Notes: generated by a model not told the origin, from the letters alone. Positions 9,565-18,800 are shown, counted from the stretch's first letter. The stretch: 31,158 nt of DNA from Prorocentrum cordatum (GCA_963575745.1 CAUYUJ010018338.1:87501-118658), one strand, 5' to 3'. Translations and numbers: made by a program.

Positions 9565-9586
9565 TCCGTAACCATTTGGGATCAAG
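9565..9586 (+). other. Relict spliced leader (DinoSL), full length, best match
   Basis: The 22 bases begin TCCGTAACCATTT and end GGGATCAAG. Ungapped alignment to DinoSL gives 19 of 22 identities: G to A at 7, T to G at 14, C to A at 17. The start codon of the next gene is 54 bases downstream. Confidence 0.85.
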
Positions 9587-9640
9587 TCGTCTCGTTTCCG
9601 GTACTACGATCTGCACGTGCCCGCAGACGTGCCGCCTAAA

Positions 9641-10597
9641 ATGCCGAAGGCCAAGCTCAGCGAGGTTGCGCCAACAGATGAAGACGTTGCGGAAGCTAGG
9701 GTCAAGTTAGAGCAGATGGAGAAGGGCAAGCTCCGCAGCGCGACCGCGTGTATGCAGAATTTTCTCAAAGCTCATCCTGATGATTCAGCGAATCTCACCG
9801 CATCTGACCTGAAAGAGAAGTATATCATCCACTTCCTCGTGCACCAGATGCGCAGCAATAACGCCGCGAAGCAAATCCAGCCCGAGCGAATGGGCAGTGC
9901 CAACAGCGAGAATATCAAGGAGTTCTACTGGTGGAATAAGTTCCAGATGAACAAGAATCTGGGGGAGGAGATGGCCGAGCACTACCGCGCGTCGGGCAAG
10001 CTCCCGAAAGTTCCCAACATGGTCACTGGCAGCACCGACGAGGAGCACGTGCAGTGGGGGGTCCCAGTGAATTACGAGAGAATGACCGACGCCGAGTGGA
10101 ACGCCATGCGGATTTGGACCACGGGTGAGTCCAGTGAGGCAGACATGAAGGCTGCCCAGGAGTTCTTCGGCCTGGTGGGCAGCGGCTCCTCTGCGTCGGG
10201 CAGCGGCCAGGCGAGCATCAAGGTGGAGCCGAAGAGCGAACTGGATTTCTTGAATGAGAAGATCGAAGCCCTCAAAGCTGATCCGACGCAGTCCCTTCGC
10301 AAGTTCCAGGGCTTCGAGATGGAGCTCAGCCGGATCAAAGTGAAAACAAACGGCGACAAATGCAACAAGTGCGCGAACATGCTCTCGGAGGATCTTGACA
10401 AGTGCCTCAAGAAGATCTCGGGCGTCACCAAAATTCTCAAGAATATGGTCCAGGAGCCCGCGGAGTCAGAGGGTGGTCTTCCTAAGCTCATCAGCTCGAT
10501 GGAGACCCTCAGCGGCGAGGTCGACGACGCTCGCAATTGGGCGTCAACTTTCGGCTACACGTTGGCCGCCAAGAAGAGGCGCACCAAAAAATCGTGA
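9641..10597 (+). CDS. Unrecognised intronless protein, 318 aa
   Basis: An intact frame from ATG 9,641 (the upstream in-frame GTG at 9,617 is not used). An N-terminal helical domain runs to about residue 85 and contains HPDDSANLTASDLKEKY. A middle segment carries NIKEFYWWNKFQMNKNLGEE and VQWGVPVNYERMTDAEW (about residues 90-160). A Ser/Gly linker leads into helices with a CNKCANML pair of cysteines near 240. The tail is KKRRTKKS, an NLS-type cluster. I recall similar Trp-rich unnamed proteins in dinoflagellate gene sets but know no function. Third positions are strongly GC-rich, so purifying constraint is likely. The best relict leader of the window lies 54 bases upstream. This is the most convincing intact gene on the plus strand. 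Confidence 0.8.
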   Translation: MPKAKLSEVAPTDEDVAEARVKLEQMEKGKLRSATACMQNFLKAHPDDSANLTASDLKEKYIIHFLVHQMRSNNAAKQIQPERMGSANSENIKEFYWWNKFQMNKNLGEEMAEHYRASGKLPKVPNMVTGSTDEEHVQWGVPVNYERMTDAEWNAMRIWTTGESSEADMKAAQEFFGLVGSGSSASGSGQASIKVEPKSELDFLNEKIEALKADPTQSLRKFQGFEMELSRIKVKTNGDKCNKCANMLSEDLDKCLKKISGVTKILKNMVQEPAESEGGLPKLISSMETLSGEVDDARNWASTFGYTLAAKKRRTKKS

Positions 10598-11034
10598 GAC
10601 AGTGCGAGTCCAAGGCTCCGCTACCATTCTACTCTTTTGCCCCTCTCCAGTTTCGAAGGGCATGCGGTGGGCGATCTTGGGCTCGACGCCACCTTCAGCT
10701 CGACTCTCGAGGGTCTCTGGCACAAACACGTTCGCGCATGATGGGGCGTGCGAAGAAAAAGCAAAACACAGTAACCTTGAGCCTCTAGCCACCTCGAGCC
10801 CCATGATGGCCACAGTCACCTTGAGCCCTTGAGCATAGTGAGAGTTATTGCTATCGACGTCATCGCAACCATCATCACCATTACCACACACATGAGCCGA
10901 GTAGCATCGAGATCATCATGCCATGTTTCACGCTCTCTCATGGTCACAGCGGGGGCCAACGCCATGCATTGACACGCCGTGGCCCAATATCCACCACCAC
11001 GCATCTTCATCACCGTCATCGTCTGTGCTTCCAC
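10598..11034. other. No gene seen; spacer rich in CATCA words
   Basis: The first 200 bases are unique sequence, probably 3' UTR. Then come two copies of a CACCTTGAGCCC-like phrase (near 10,772 and 10,819) and CATCATCACCATTACC-type sequence at 10,860-10,890. ORFs are short and biased oddly. Confidence 0.4.
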
Positions 11035-11056
11035 CCGCAGCCAATTTTGGCTCAAA
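11035..11056 (+). other. Relict spliced leader (DinoSL)
   Basis: CCGCAGCCAATTTTGGCTC followed by AAA matches the last 21 nt of DinoSL with one inserted A and two substitutions (T to C at the fourth base, final G to A). The next ATG is only 12 bases downstream at 11,069. Confidence 0.85.
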
Positions 11057-11068
11057 CCGCTTGCCACA

Positions 11069-12876
11069 ATGAAGCTACACGCTACACTAGTGCTGCTGTG
11101 CTCGTGCATGGTTGGCTTGAAGCAACGGCAGGCACTTGAGCGTGAGGATGGGTCTCCCGAAGGAGCTCACGTGCCGGCTTCTGGGAGGATCCGAGGGGGG
11201 TTCAAGCAGCGCCGACTTGCGTCCACCGAGCCTCCTGCTGACCAGACCTCCGCTGAGAGAATCTCGGATCTCGGGCCCTTCGGACAAGCTCTGATCAAGG
11301 ATTGGGGAGCCGGTCGCAAGTCGGCAAAGCAAGTTCAGCAGGGCGCAATGGGTGCTCAAGCTCAGGGTGCAAAGGGCCTTGAGAAATTAGCTAAGCTCGG
11401 GAGTTCTGGCCAAAGTCCCCAGAACATATTTCGCGACATGCAAGCTTGTCTTGGCTATCCAAACGGGCCCCCGCGCATCCAATGGTTTGAGATCCCAGCT
11501 ACATTTGGCAGACGGACGCCTCTCCCCCCCCCCCCCCCTTCCCCCCCGCGGAGTATTACAAGGGCTGCAAACAAAGATGGCGAGATGTGGTGGCTGGCCC
11601 CGTCGGTGCTTGCAGGCAATTTTTGGAATCTGTGCAAGATACTAAATACATGGAGAGACATCCCGATCTTGCTCAAGATACATGGGCTCGAACGATACCT
11701 ATTGGAATACATGGAGATGGGGGTGCATTTTCTAAGCATGAGAACTTGCTGACACTATCGTGGAGCAGCTTGCTGTTCACTGAATTTCTGAAAAGCCATA
11801 TGGTGGCAGATACTCTGAACACCATCCTTCGAATTTTGGCGTGGAGTCTCAATGCACCTACTCAGCGGCGCAACGCCGAAGCAAGATGAATTCGGCAACA
11901 ACTTGATCGATGCTGGCGTCCCTTCGGCTGGATCGCGGCGTGGGGCAGCATGCCAGATTCGCGGCGATTAGGAATTTTACTGCAGTACAATGGGGTCCCC
12001 ACAATGGAACCCGGGCGATCGGATGTGCTGGATGCGTAGGGCATCCAACACCGTGGAAGAGTTGCTCTGGACTAACTTCGCCGACGACGCTCCTTGGATA
12101 AGTACTCTCTTCACACGCGAAACGTACGTAGATTTTCTGAGGTCAAGGGGTGAGGCGATGCCAATCCTTTTGAATTATGTTCGAGGCCTGCGCCTCGAAA
12201 CCATCATGGTTGACGTGCTCCATGCGATCGACTTAGAGGTGGCAGCGCATACACTAGGCAACATGCTATTTCTGTTCGGAGCGGTTCGGGAATCATTCGG
12301 ATGCACGAACATGAACGCTGGAGTGGAAAAGATGTCAGAACACATGCACGCTTGGTATTCCACGCACAAGGTTGATTCAAGGCCCAGGGGCAACGTTACC
12401 TTGGAGGTTCTTCGACAGCAGGGGGGTGGCCAAAGCTTCGTGGGAAATCCGCTCCAATCAGAAAGCTTGCCAAATGCGCTCTTCATGTGGTCGAACTGTT
12501 TCAGGATGGCTCAGAGCATGATCGTCTAGTGTATGCTCTGATCCGCTGCCTGTGCAAGTTCTATGATATCATTGATGCCAACGGCCAGTTTCTTCCAGAA
12601 GAATCGAATAACGAGATATCGGTCCTGGGTCGGAAGTTCTGTCAGATATACAATGCACTGGCCGTGCAAGCGTTAAACGACAGCATTCGAATGTGGAAAC
12701 TGAGCCCCAAGATGCGCGTTTTGATACATCTGCGACGCGCAGAGTGCAACGCGGGGTAGCCCGCGCTTTTTTCTGGACGTACGCAGATGAAGATTTAGTT
12801 TGATGCATGATCGATGTTGCCAGAACTTGCCATGTCAGGGCGGTATCCTTCTCGGCGCTCTTTTAAATGGCTCCAC
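11069..12876 (+). pseudogene. Broken retrocopy of a dinoflagellate DDE-transposase-like protein
   Basis: The frame starts with MKLHATLVLLCSCMVGL, a signal-peptide-like end. It then needs at least four frame changes and one stop replacement to stay coherent. Segments in order: a basic/linker N-terminus; WFEIPATFGRRT (11,480-11,520) running into poly-C where the frame slips; GIHGDGGAFSKHENLLTLSW (about 11,713-11,772); a stop at RGD*EF near 11,968; CWMRRAS near 12,030, where relatives I recall have CWMCRAS; VDVLHAIDLEVAAHTLG (about 12,207-12,258); SPKMRVLIHL near 12,702; FFWTYADEDL near 12,768; and ALFxxL near 12,860. GDGG and DVLH are placed like the first two catalytic Asp of CACTA/Plavaka-type DDE transposases. 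That link is inference. It is intronless, follows an SL relict and is clearly dead. Confidence 0.65.
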
Positions 12877-13043
12877 TGCCATTTCGCCGAGGACTAGAGG
12901 CAAAGCATTGTCGCGGACATCGTCGCCGTCATCTTCACCATCGCTCTCTTCTCTCTCTTCTGCTTCCTCCCCGCCCCCGCTGCCGCCCTACGTCGACTGC
13001 TCCAACTACAAGGCCTGGCGCGCCCCGCGCCTCCGAGGAGTGA

Positions 13044-13418
13044 CGGAGGACACAAAAGAGGAAAGAAGAGGGAGGAAACGGGAGGAGGGAGGAGGAGGAG
13101 GAGGAGGAGAGGGAGGAAGCAGGAGGAGCAGAAGGAGGGGGAGAAGGAAAAGGAGGAGGAGGAGGAAGAGAAAGAGGAAGAAAAGGAGGAAGAGGAATAG
13201 GAACAGGAGGAACAGGAGGAAGAGGAGGAAGACAAGGAGAAGGACAATAAGGAGGAGAAGGAGGAGGAGGAGGAGAGGACCTACTCCCCCCCCCCTCCCC
13301 TCCTCCCTCCTCCTCCTCCTGCTCCTCCTTTTCCTCCTCTTCCTCCTTCTCCTCCTCCTGCTCCTCTGCCTCCTCCTCCTCCTCCTCCTCCTCCTCTTCC
13401 TCCCCCCTCTTCCTGCGT
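13044..13418. repeat. Purine block followed by mirrored pyrimidine block
   Basis: Bases 13,044-13,273 are almost only G and A (GGA triplets); 13,281-13,418 are almost only C and T (CCT triplets). The two halves are inverted repeats of each other in simple-sequence terms. They can fold as a long hairpin or triplex (H-DNA). All ORFs across it are Glu/Arg- or Ser/Leu-rich artefacts. Confidence 0.85.
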
Positions 13419-13435
13419 TGCCAGTTTGGCTCAAA
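13415..13435 (+). other. Possible relict spliced leader without ORF
   Basis: GCGTTGCCAGTTTGGCTC plus AAA matches the 21-nt DinoSL core at 17 positions without gaps. ACAATGTAG follows, so no frame opens. It may be the 5' end of a truncated retrocopy, or chance. Confidence 0.45.
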
Positions 13436-13476
13436 CAATGTAGCGAGGGCTAGCTGCGGCACCCTCGCCAAAAGAG

Positions 13477-13500
13477 GTTTCAAACCCACAGGTTTGAAAC
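13477..13500. other. Perfect 10-bp stem-loop
   Basis: GTTTCAAACC, loop CACA, GGTTTGAAAC. The stem is perfect and lies in unique sequence 40 bases after the possible leader relict. Role unknown; the T-poor flank argues against a Pol III terminator. Confidence 0.6.
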
Positions 13501-13566
13501 TCATCTCAGAGCTCTGTAAATAGCAACGCTTCGTTAATTTACAACGCATCTGAGCCTCTGGGAAAG

Positions 13567-13650
13567 GGGGGCCGGGCCCCTGCCCCCCCGCGCCGCCGGG
13601 CCCCCCCTTCCCCTTCGATCCCTGCCCCGGCAGAGCCACCCTGGCCACCC
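13567..13650. repeat. Second copy of the GC-rich dispersed repeat
   Basis: GGGCCGGGCCCCTGC ... CTGCCCCGGCAGAGCCACC repeats the arrangement seen at about 5,048-5,140, in the same orientation. Confidence 0.55.
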
Positions 13651-13775
13651 CATTCCCGCGCCGGATCGGTTGATTTTTCCAGAGTTCAATGGGCTGTGAG
13701 GCCCGCGACCGATGTCGAACGTGCTTGCCTTATTGTAGTGGCCTCCGGCCAGTGCCGCCGATCCGGGGCGCTCTG

Positions 13776-13898
13776 GATGATGAAGAAGAAGATGATGATG
13801 ATGATGATGCTGTTGTTGTTGTTGATGATGATGATGCTGATGTTGTTGATGATGATGATGATGAGCGCTGATGATGATGATGATGATGATGATGAGAT
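13776..13898. repeat. (GAT)n/(GTT)n trinucleotide microsatellite
   Basis: Runs of GATGATGAT with GAAGAAGAA and GTTGTTGTT interruptions, split once by GAGCGCT near 13,863. Confidence 0.9.
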
Positions 13899-13904
13899 GG
13901 CGCC

Positions 13905-15765
13905 GACGGTCCCGGGTTCCCAGTTCCGCGCTCGTCCCGGGTCCTGCGATGGTCCCGGGTCCCGGGGCTTGCGCCGGCTCCGGGTCCCGGGTCCTGCGCC
14001 CGGCCGGGTCCCGGGTCCCACGGTGGTCCCGGCCGCGTCCCGGGTTCCGCTCCGGTCCCGGGTCGCGGGTCCCGGGTCTCGGGCCGGTCGGGTCCCGGGA
14101 CGGTCCCGGGTGCCGGGCTCCGGGTCCCGCGCCGGTCCCGGGTCTCGGGTCCCGCGCCGGTCCCGGGTCGCGGGTCCCGGGTCCCGGGTCCGGCGCTCGT
14201 GCTGGGTTCGGGGTTCCGGGTTCCGCGCCAGTCCCGGGTCCTGCAGTCCCGGGTCCGGAGTCCCGGGTCTCGGGTCCCGCGCCGGTCCCGGGTGTCGGGT
14301 CCCGCGCCGGTCCCGGGTTCGCGGATGCCGGGTCCCGCGCTGGTCCCGGGTCCCGGGTTCCGCGCTGTTCCCGGGTCGCAGGTCCCGGATCCCGCGCCCG
14401 TCCCGGGTCCCGTACCATGTCCCGGGCCCCGGGTCCCGCGCTCGTCCCGGGTCCCGGATCCTGCGCCGGTGCGGGGTCGCAGGTCCTGCGCCGGTCCCGG
14501 GTTTCGCGCCGGTTTGAGTCCCGGTCTCCGCGCCACTCCCAGGTCCGGGTCCCGGGTCCCGCGCTGGTCCCGGGTCTCGTGCCTGTCCCGGGTTCCGGGC
14601 CCCGCGCTCGTCCCGGGTCCCGGGTCCGCGCTCGTCCCAGATCCCGGGCTCCGCGCCGGCGGGTCCCGGGACGATCCCGGGTCCCGGGTCCCGGGTCCCG
14701 CGCCGGTCCCCGGTCTCGGGTCCCGCGCCGGTCGTCCCGGGTGGCGGGTCCCGGGTCCCGGGGCCGGAACATCGCCAGCCCGCGTCAGCTCGCGTGAGCC
14801 CCCCCCCCTCGCCAGAGCGGGTCCCGCGCCGGTGCCGGGTCCTGGGGCTCGCGCCGGTTCCGGGTCCCGGGCCCTGCGCCCGTCCCGGGTCCCATGTCCC
14901 ACGGCGGTCGTCCCAGCCATGTCCGGGGTTCCGCTCCAGTCCCAGGTCGCGGGTCCCGGGTCTCGCGCTGGTCGGGTCCCGGGACGATCCCGGGTCCCGG
15001 GTCCCGCGCCGGTCCCGGGTCTTGGGCCCCGCGCCTGCCAGGTGGCGGGTCCCGGGTCCCGGGGCCGGAAAAACGTCAGCCCGCGTCAGCTCGCGTCAGC
15101 CCCCTCCCCCTTTGCCAGAGCGGGTCCCGCGCCGGTGCCGGGTCCCGGGGCTCGCGCCGGTTCCGGGCCCCGGGTATAACGCGCCCGTCCCGGGTCCGGG
15201 GTCCCACGGCGGTCGTCCCAGCCGGGCCCCGGGTTCTGCTCGAACCGCTCCCGGGTCGCGGGTCCGGGGTCTCGCGCCGGTCGGGTCCCGGGGCGATCCC
15301 GGGCCCCGGGTCCCGGGTCCCGCGCCGGTCCCCGGTTCCGGGCCCCGCGCCGGTCGCCCCGGGTGGCGGGTCCCGGGTCCCGGGGCCGGAAAAACGTCAG
15401 CACGCGTCAGCTCGGGTGAGCCCCCCCCCCCCCCTCGCCAGAGCGGGTCCCGCGCCGGTGCCGGGTCCTGGGGCTCGCGCCGGTTCCGGGTCCCGGGTCC
15501 TGCGCCCGTCCCGGGTCCCGGGTCCGGCGATCGTCCCGGCCGGCTCCCGGGTTCCGCTTTGGTCCCGGGTCGCGGGTCCCGGGTCTCGCGCCGGTCGGGT
15601 CCCGGGACGGTCCCGGGTGCCGGGTGCCGGGTGCCGGGTCCCGCGCCGGTCCCGGGTCTCGGGCCTCGCGCCGGTCCCGGGTCGCGGGTCCCGGGTCCCG
15701 GGGCCGGAAAAACGCCAACTCGCGTCAGTTCGCGTCAGCCCCCCCCCCTTCGCCAGAGCGAAGCT
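13905..15765. repeat. CCCGGGTC minisatellite with a ~300-320-bp higher-order repeat
   Basis: About 1.9 kb built from TCCCGGGTCCCGCGCCGG-like units rich in the palindrome CCCGGG. The second half carries a marker phrase (GGCCGGAAAAACGTCAGC, then a poly-C run and CGCCAGAGCGGG) at about 14,762, 15,063, 15,384 and 15,702. That gives a higher-order period of 301, 321 and 318 bp. Stop-free frames of up to 412 codons exist on both strands; they share one composition and no protein motif, so I call none. Confidence 0.9.
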
Positions 15766-15884
15766 TGAGCGAGCTCGAGCCCACGCTCTCAGGAACTCAC
15801 GCGCCGGATCGGCGGATTAGGAGCACCCCCCCAGTCCCAGCTGGCCCCGTCTTCCCTGGGAGAGGTTCGCAAGGCCGCGCGAAA

Positions 15885-16180
15885 TCTGAAAGGAACAACT
15901 CATCTGGAGGCGATGGCATCCCGGGAGAGTTCTGGAAAGCTATCTGCGCGCCAGGTACCGCGGGTCTCGAGTGGGCTACATTGATATGCGACAAGTGCTG
16001 GACTGATGAGGCCGCGCGGGATGCGCAGGGGCGACGCAGTCGCCATCGCGCGGTTTGAGGAAGGCGACGCGGCCGAGTGCTTTTGCTATCGGCCAGTATA
16101 TCGCTGCCAAATGAGTACGACATGTACGCAATAGTGCTACCCAGGCGATCGCGGTTGACTCATTTAGGCGCGCCGGACTA
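15885..16180 (+). mobile_element. LINE reverse-transcriptase fragment (N-terminal RT motifs)
   Basis: The first frame gives NSSGGDGIPGEFWKAIC (15,897-15,950), the start of a LINE RT domain where members read PGPDGIP and EFWK. After a frameshift near 16,030 comes RFEEGDAAECFCYRPVY (16,048-16,100), matching the FKKGD...NYRP motif. After another shift, LPNEYDMYAIVL (about 16,106-16,142) matches the GYK..A motif. The catalytic YADD region is absent: sequence breaks off into a 20-bp tandem repeat. Three frames within 300 bases show it is dead. It may belong with the endonuclease remnant at the window start, or to a separate copy. Confidence 0.7.
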
Positions 16181-16228
16181 AGTTAAGCGCGCCGGACTAA
16201 AGTTAAGCGCGCCGGACTAACTTAAGCG
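16155..16228. repeat. 20-bp tandem repeat TTAAGCGCGCCGGACTAAAG
   Basis: Three units plus a partial one. The unit starts exactly where the reverse-transcriptase fragment ends, and the first unit appears to be the last piece of that fragment (HLGAPD then TAA). Confidence 0.85.
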
Positions 16229-16504
16229 TTCGAATGGTTAATCTTGCGCGTGTCACATATATGATATGGCCTCATAACACTTATAAGCAAAACAGAAGCA
16301 AAGGTAGACAACATGAATGAGAATCAAGTGAATAAGACGATGGATGACTTAAGCGCAAATGACAAATAATGAAACGTATCGGGCGTCCGAATGCGGCGGC
16401 ACGTCGCACAGTAACGCTGCCATGTGGCCGACCTCCTGGGACCGTCAGGGGCGGTGGCACAGCAACTCAGATGTTGCCGTGGTGATGTACGGTTTCGAAA
16501 CATA
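16229..16504. other. No gene seen
   Basis: Unique, AT-richer sequence with short ORFs only; nothing recognised. Confidence 0.4.
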
Positions 16505-16650
16505 AATATGGGGCGGCCCTCCCCGCTCTCGCGGGGCGGCCTGGTGTGAGCGGGGATGGGAGGCGGCGGCCCTCCCCGCCCTCGCGGGGCGGCCTTGCCG
16601 CGTAGGGGGGTCGAGGAGCTCGGAGGCGGCGGCCCCGCCCTCGGGGGCCG
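16505..16650. repeat. Repeated hairpin units (GGGGCGGCCCTCCCCGC)
   Basis: Two copies (about 16,510-16,542 and 16,562-16,595), each containing CCCCGC-TCTC-GCGGGG or CCCCGC-CCTC-GCGGGG, a six-bp stem with a four-base loop. A third weaker copy lies near 16,631. Confidence 0.75.
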
Positions 16651-16667
16651 ACTCACCCGCCTTTACG

Positions 16668-16740
16668 GATGGATGGATGGATGGATATGTGGATGGTTGG
16701 ATGGATGCATGGATGGATGGTTGGATGGAGGATGGATGGA
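16668..16740. repeat. (GGAT)n microsatellite
   Basis: GGATGGATGGAT with GGTT and GCAT variants over about 70 bp. Confidence 0.9.
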
Positions 16741-16864
16741 TGCAGCTTTTCGGGGACCACTGAGCTAGAACAAGAGGTCCCCACTTCGGGGGCATCTTAA
16801 TCATACGCACGGGTCGGCTATGAAGCCTTGCAATCGAATGCTGAATAGATATCGGCCTCCACAT

Positions 16865-16937
16865 TGCATGGATGTCCCAGGCGATTCGTTTGCGCAATTT
16901 GCAAGGATGTCCCAAGCGATTCGCTTGCTGCACAGGG
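16865..16937. repeat. 35-bp direct repeat, two copies
   Basis: TGCATGGATGTCCCAGGCGA and TGCAAGGATGTCCCAAGCGA begin 35 bases apart (GGATGTCCCA at 16,870 and 16,905). Both continue with TTCGTTTGC / TTCGCTTGC. No gene. Confidence 0.8.
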
Positions 16938-16939
16938 CG

Positions 16940-17220
16940 GCATCCCCCGGACGTCCGCATGGTTTCGATCGGTTTGGACGCGACCATGGCGACGAAACGA
17001 TTTCGAATGCGCCGACGCCGCCGTCGCCGCGCCCGAGCTCCCCAGGCCTGTTGTTATCAGTTTTTACCCCGCGCGAACGGTTCTGCGGCATTGACGCGTG
17101 ATGAGTTGAGGTGTGTTTAGGGCACGTCGGCGGGGAGGCGAGGAGCACGAGGAGGATAAGAGGAGACCACCCGACCATCAGCAACTGGCAACTTAGCGCG
17201 CGGTCCGCGCAGTTCCGTTC
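16940..17220. other. No gene seen
   Basis: Short ORFs on both strands without recognisable motifs or consistent codon bias. Confidence 0.35.
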
Positions 17221-17223
17221 AGA

Positions 17224-17300
17224 ATGAAGGAGAGGGGGGAGGAGGAGGAGGAGGAGCAGCAGGAAGAGGAAGAGGAGGTGGAGGAGGAAGAGGACAAGAA
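17224..17300. repeat. Purine (GGA)n block
   Basis: GAGGAGGAGGAGGAG with CAG interruptions on the plus strand, followed by about 150 bp of unique sequence. Confidence 0.8.
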
Positions 17301-17445
17301 AGACACGATCGGCGGCGTACAGTGCAGCCTTGTAAAATTAAAAACTGTGCCAGAGCGAGGTTGGGCTGCCCTCGTCGCAACTGAAATCGCGGGGCACAGG
17401 CAGCTGGCCCCCGCAGAGAGATGTGGCTCAAGCCACGGGCATCCT

Positions 17446-18258
17446 ATTCAGATTCCTCCCCCTCCTCCCCCTCCTCCTCCTCCTGCTCCTCCTCATCCTC
17501 TTTCGCCTGTTCCTTCTCCTCCTCCTCCTTCTCCGCCTCCTCCTCCTCCTCCGCCTCCTCCTCCACCTCCTCCTCATCCTTATCCTCATCCTCCTCCTCC
17601 TCCTCATCATCCCCCCAGTGGGCCCCAGATGTCGTGAGTGTCGACTGGTTGCCGCTGTCCCGTCGGTCGTTGCGTATCCTTGGCTGGCGTTGCTGCCCCC
17701 GCTGCTGTTGCTGCTGGTGCTTCTATTCCTCCTCCTCATCAGCGTCACCACCACCATCACCGCCATCATCGTCATCAGCATCAGCATCGCCACCACCATC
17801 ATCATCATCATCAGCATCATCATATTCGTCGCCGTCGTCGCCGTCCTCATCCTCATCTGTATCATCATTATCCCCCTCCTCATCCTCCTCCTCCTCCTCA
17901 TCATCATCATCATGTCATACGTATCCTCCTCCTCCTCATCATATTCGTCGCCGTCGTCGCCGTCCTCATCCTCATCTGTATCATCATTATCCCCCTCCTC
18001 ATCCTCCTCCTCCTCCTCATCATCATCATCATGTCATACGTATCCTCCTCCTCCTCCTCATCATCATCATCGTCGTCATTATCATGATCATCATCGTCCG
18101 CATCATCACCATCAGCATACTCATCAGCAGCAGCATCAGCATCATCATCATCAACATCATCATCAACATCGTCATCATCATCATCATCATCATCATCGTC
18201 ATCATCGTCACCGTCATCATCATCATCAACATCATCAGCATCCTCATCATCATTCATC
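17446..18258. repeat. (CCT)n and (CAT)n triplet block with a 119-bp perfect duplication
   Basis: CCT/CTC triplets dominate 17,446-17,625 and CAT/CATCAC triplets 17,740-18,258. Bases 17,821-17,939 recur at 17,940-18,058 with no difference except one extra CCT at the far end. Proteins predicted from it are homopolymer-like and spurious. Confidence 0.9.
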
Positions 18259-18289
18259 CGCATCCAGTGCACTGGCAGCTCACACCTGG

Positions 18290-18800
18290 CTCTCAGGCAG
18301 GGCGTGGCTCTCGGGCACGGCGTCGACCTGCTGGCTCTCGGGCTAGTTGACCTGGCTCTCGGGCGCGCCGTCGACCTGGCTCTCGCTCAGGGGCAAATTG
18401 GTCTGGCTCTCGGGCGCGCCGTCGACCTGGCTCTCGGGCTGGCTCTCGGGCGGGGCGCCGACCTGGCTCTCGGGCTGGGCGTCGACCTGGCTGTCGGGCT
18501 GGCTCTCGGGCTGGGCGCCGACCTGGCTCTCGGGCTGGGCGTCGACCTGGCTCTCGGGCTGGGCATCGACCTGGCTCTCGGGCGTGTTGTAGACCTGGCT
18601 CTCGGGTGTGGCGTCGACCTGGCTCTCGGGCTCGGCGTCGACATGGCTCTCGGGGTGGGCGCCGACCTGGCTCTCGGGAGGGCCGTCGACCTGGCTGTCG
18701 GGCTTGGCGCCGACCTGGCTCTCGAGCTGACCGCTGCTCTTGCTGTCGGGGGGGGGCGCTGACCTGGCTCTCGGGCTGGCCGCTGCTCTTGCTCGCGCCG
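18290..18800. repeat. 24-bp minisatellite inside a coding exon
   Basis: Unit GACCTGGCTCTCGGGCTGGG + CGTC (24 bp), about twenty copies. On the minus strand it reads as the octapeptide P-E-S-Q-V-D-A-Q, part of the gene called at 18,343-19,703. Period divisible by three keeps one frame open. Confidence 0.9.

Noticed and set aside
9224-9616. Cys/Ala/Leu-rich ORFs on both strands
   Set aside because: Produced by the GCATTCTT octamer repeat and its inverse.
13534-15820. Very long ORFs (up to 412 codons) on both strands
   Set aside because: All lie in the CCCGGGTC minisatellite; overlapping frames on both strands have the same Arg/Gly/Pro composition and no motif.
17411-17432. Possible leader relict (CCGCAG ... 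TGGCTCAAG)
   Set aside because: The two ends match but the middle six bases do not; no ORF with coding bias follows.
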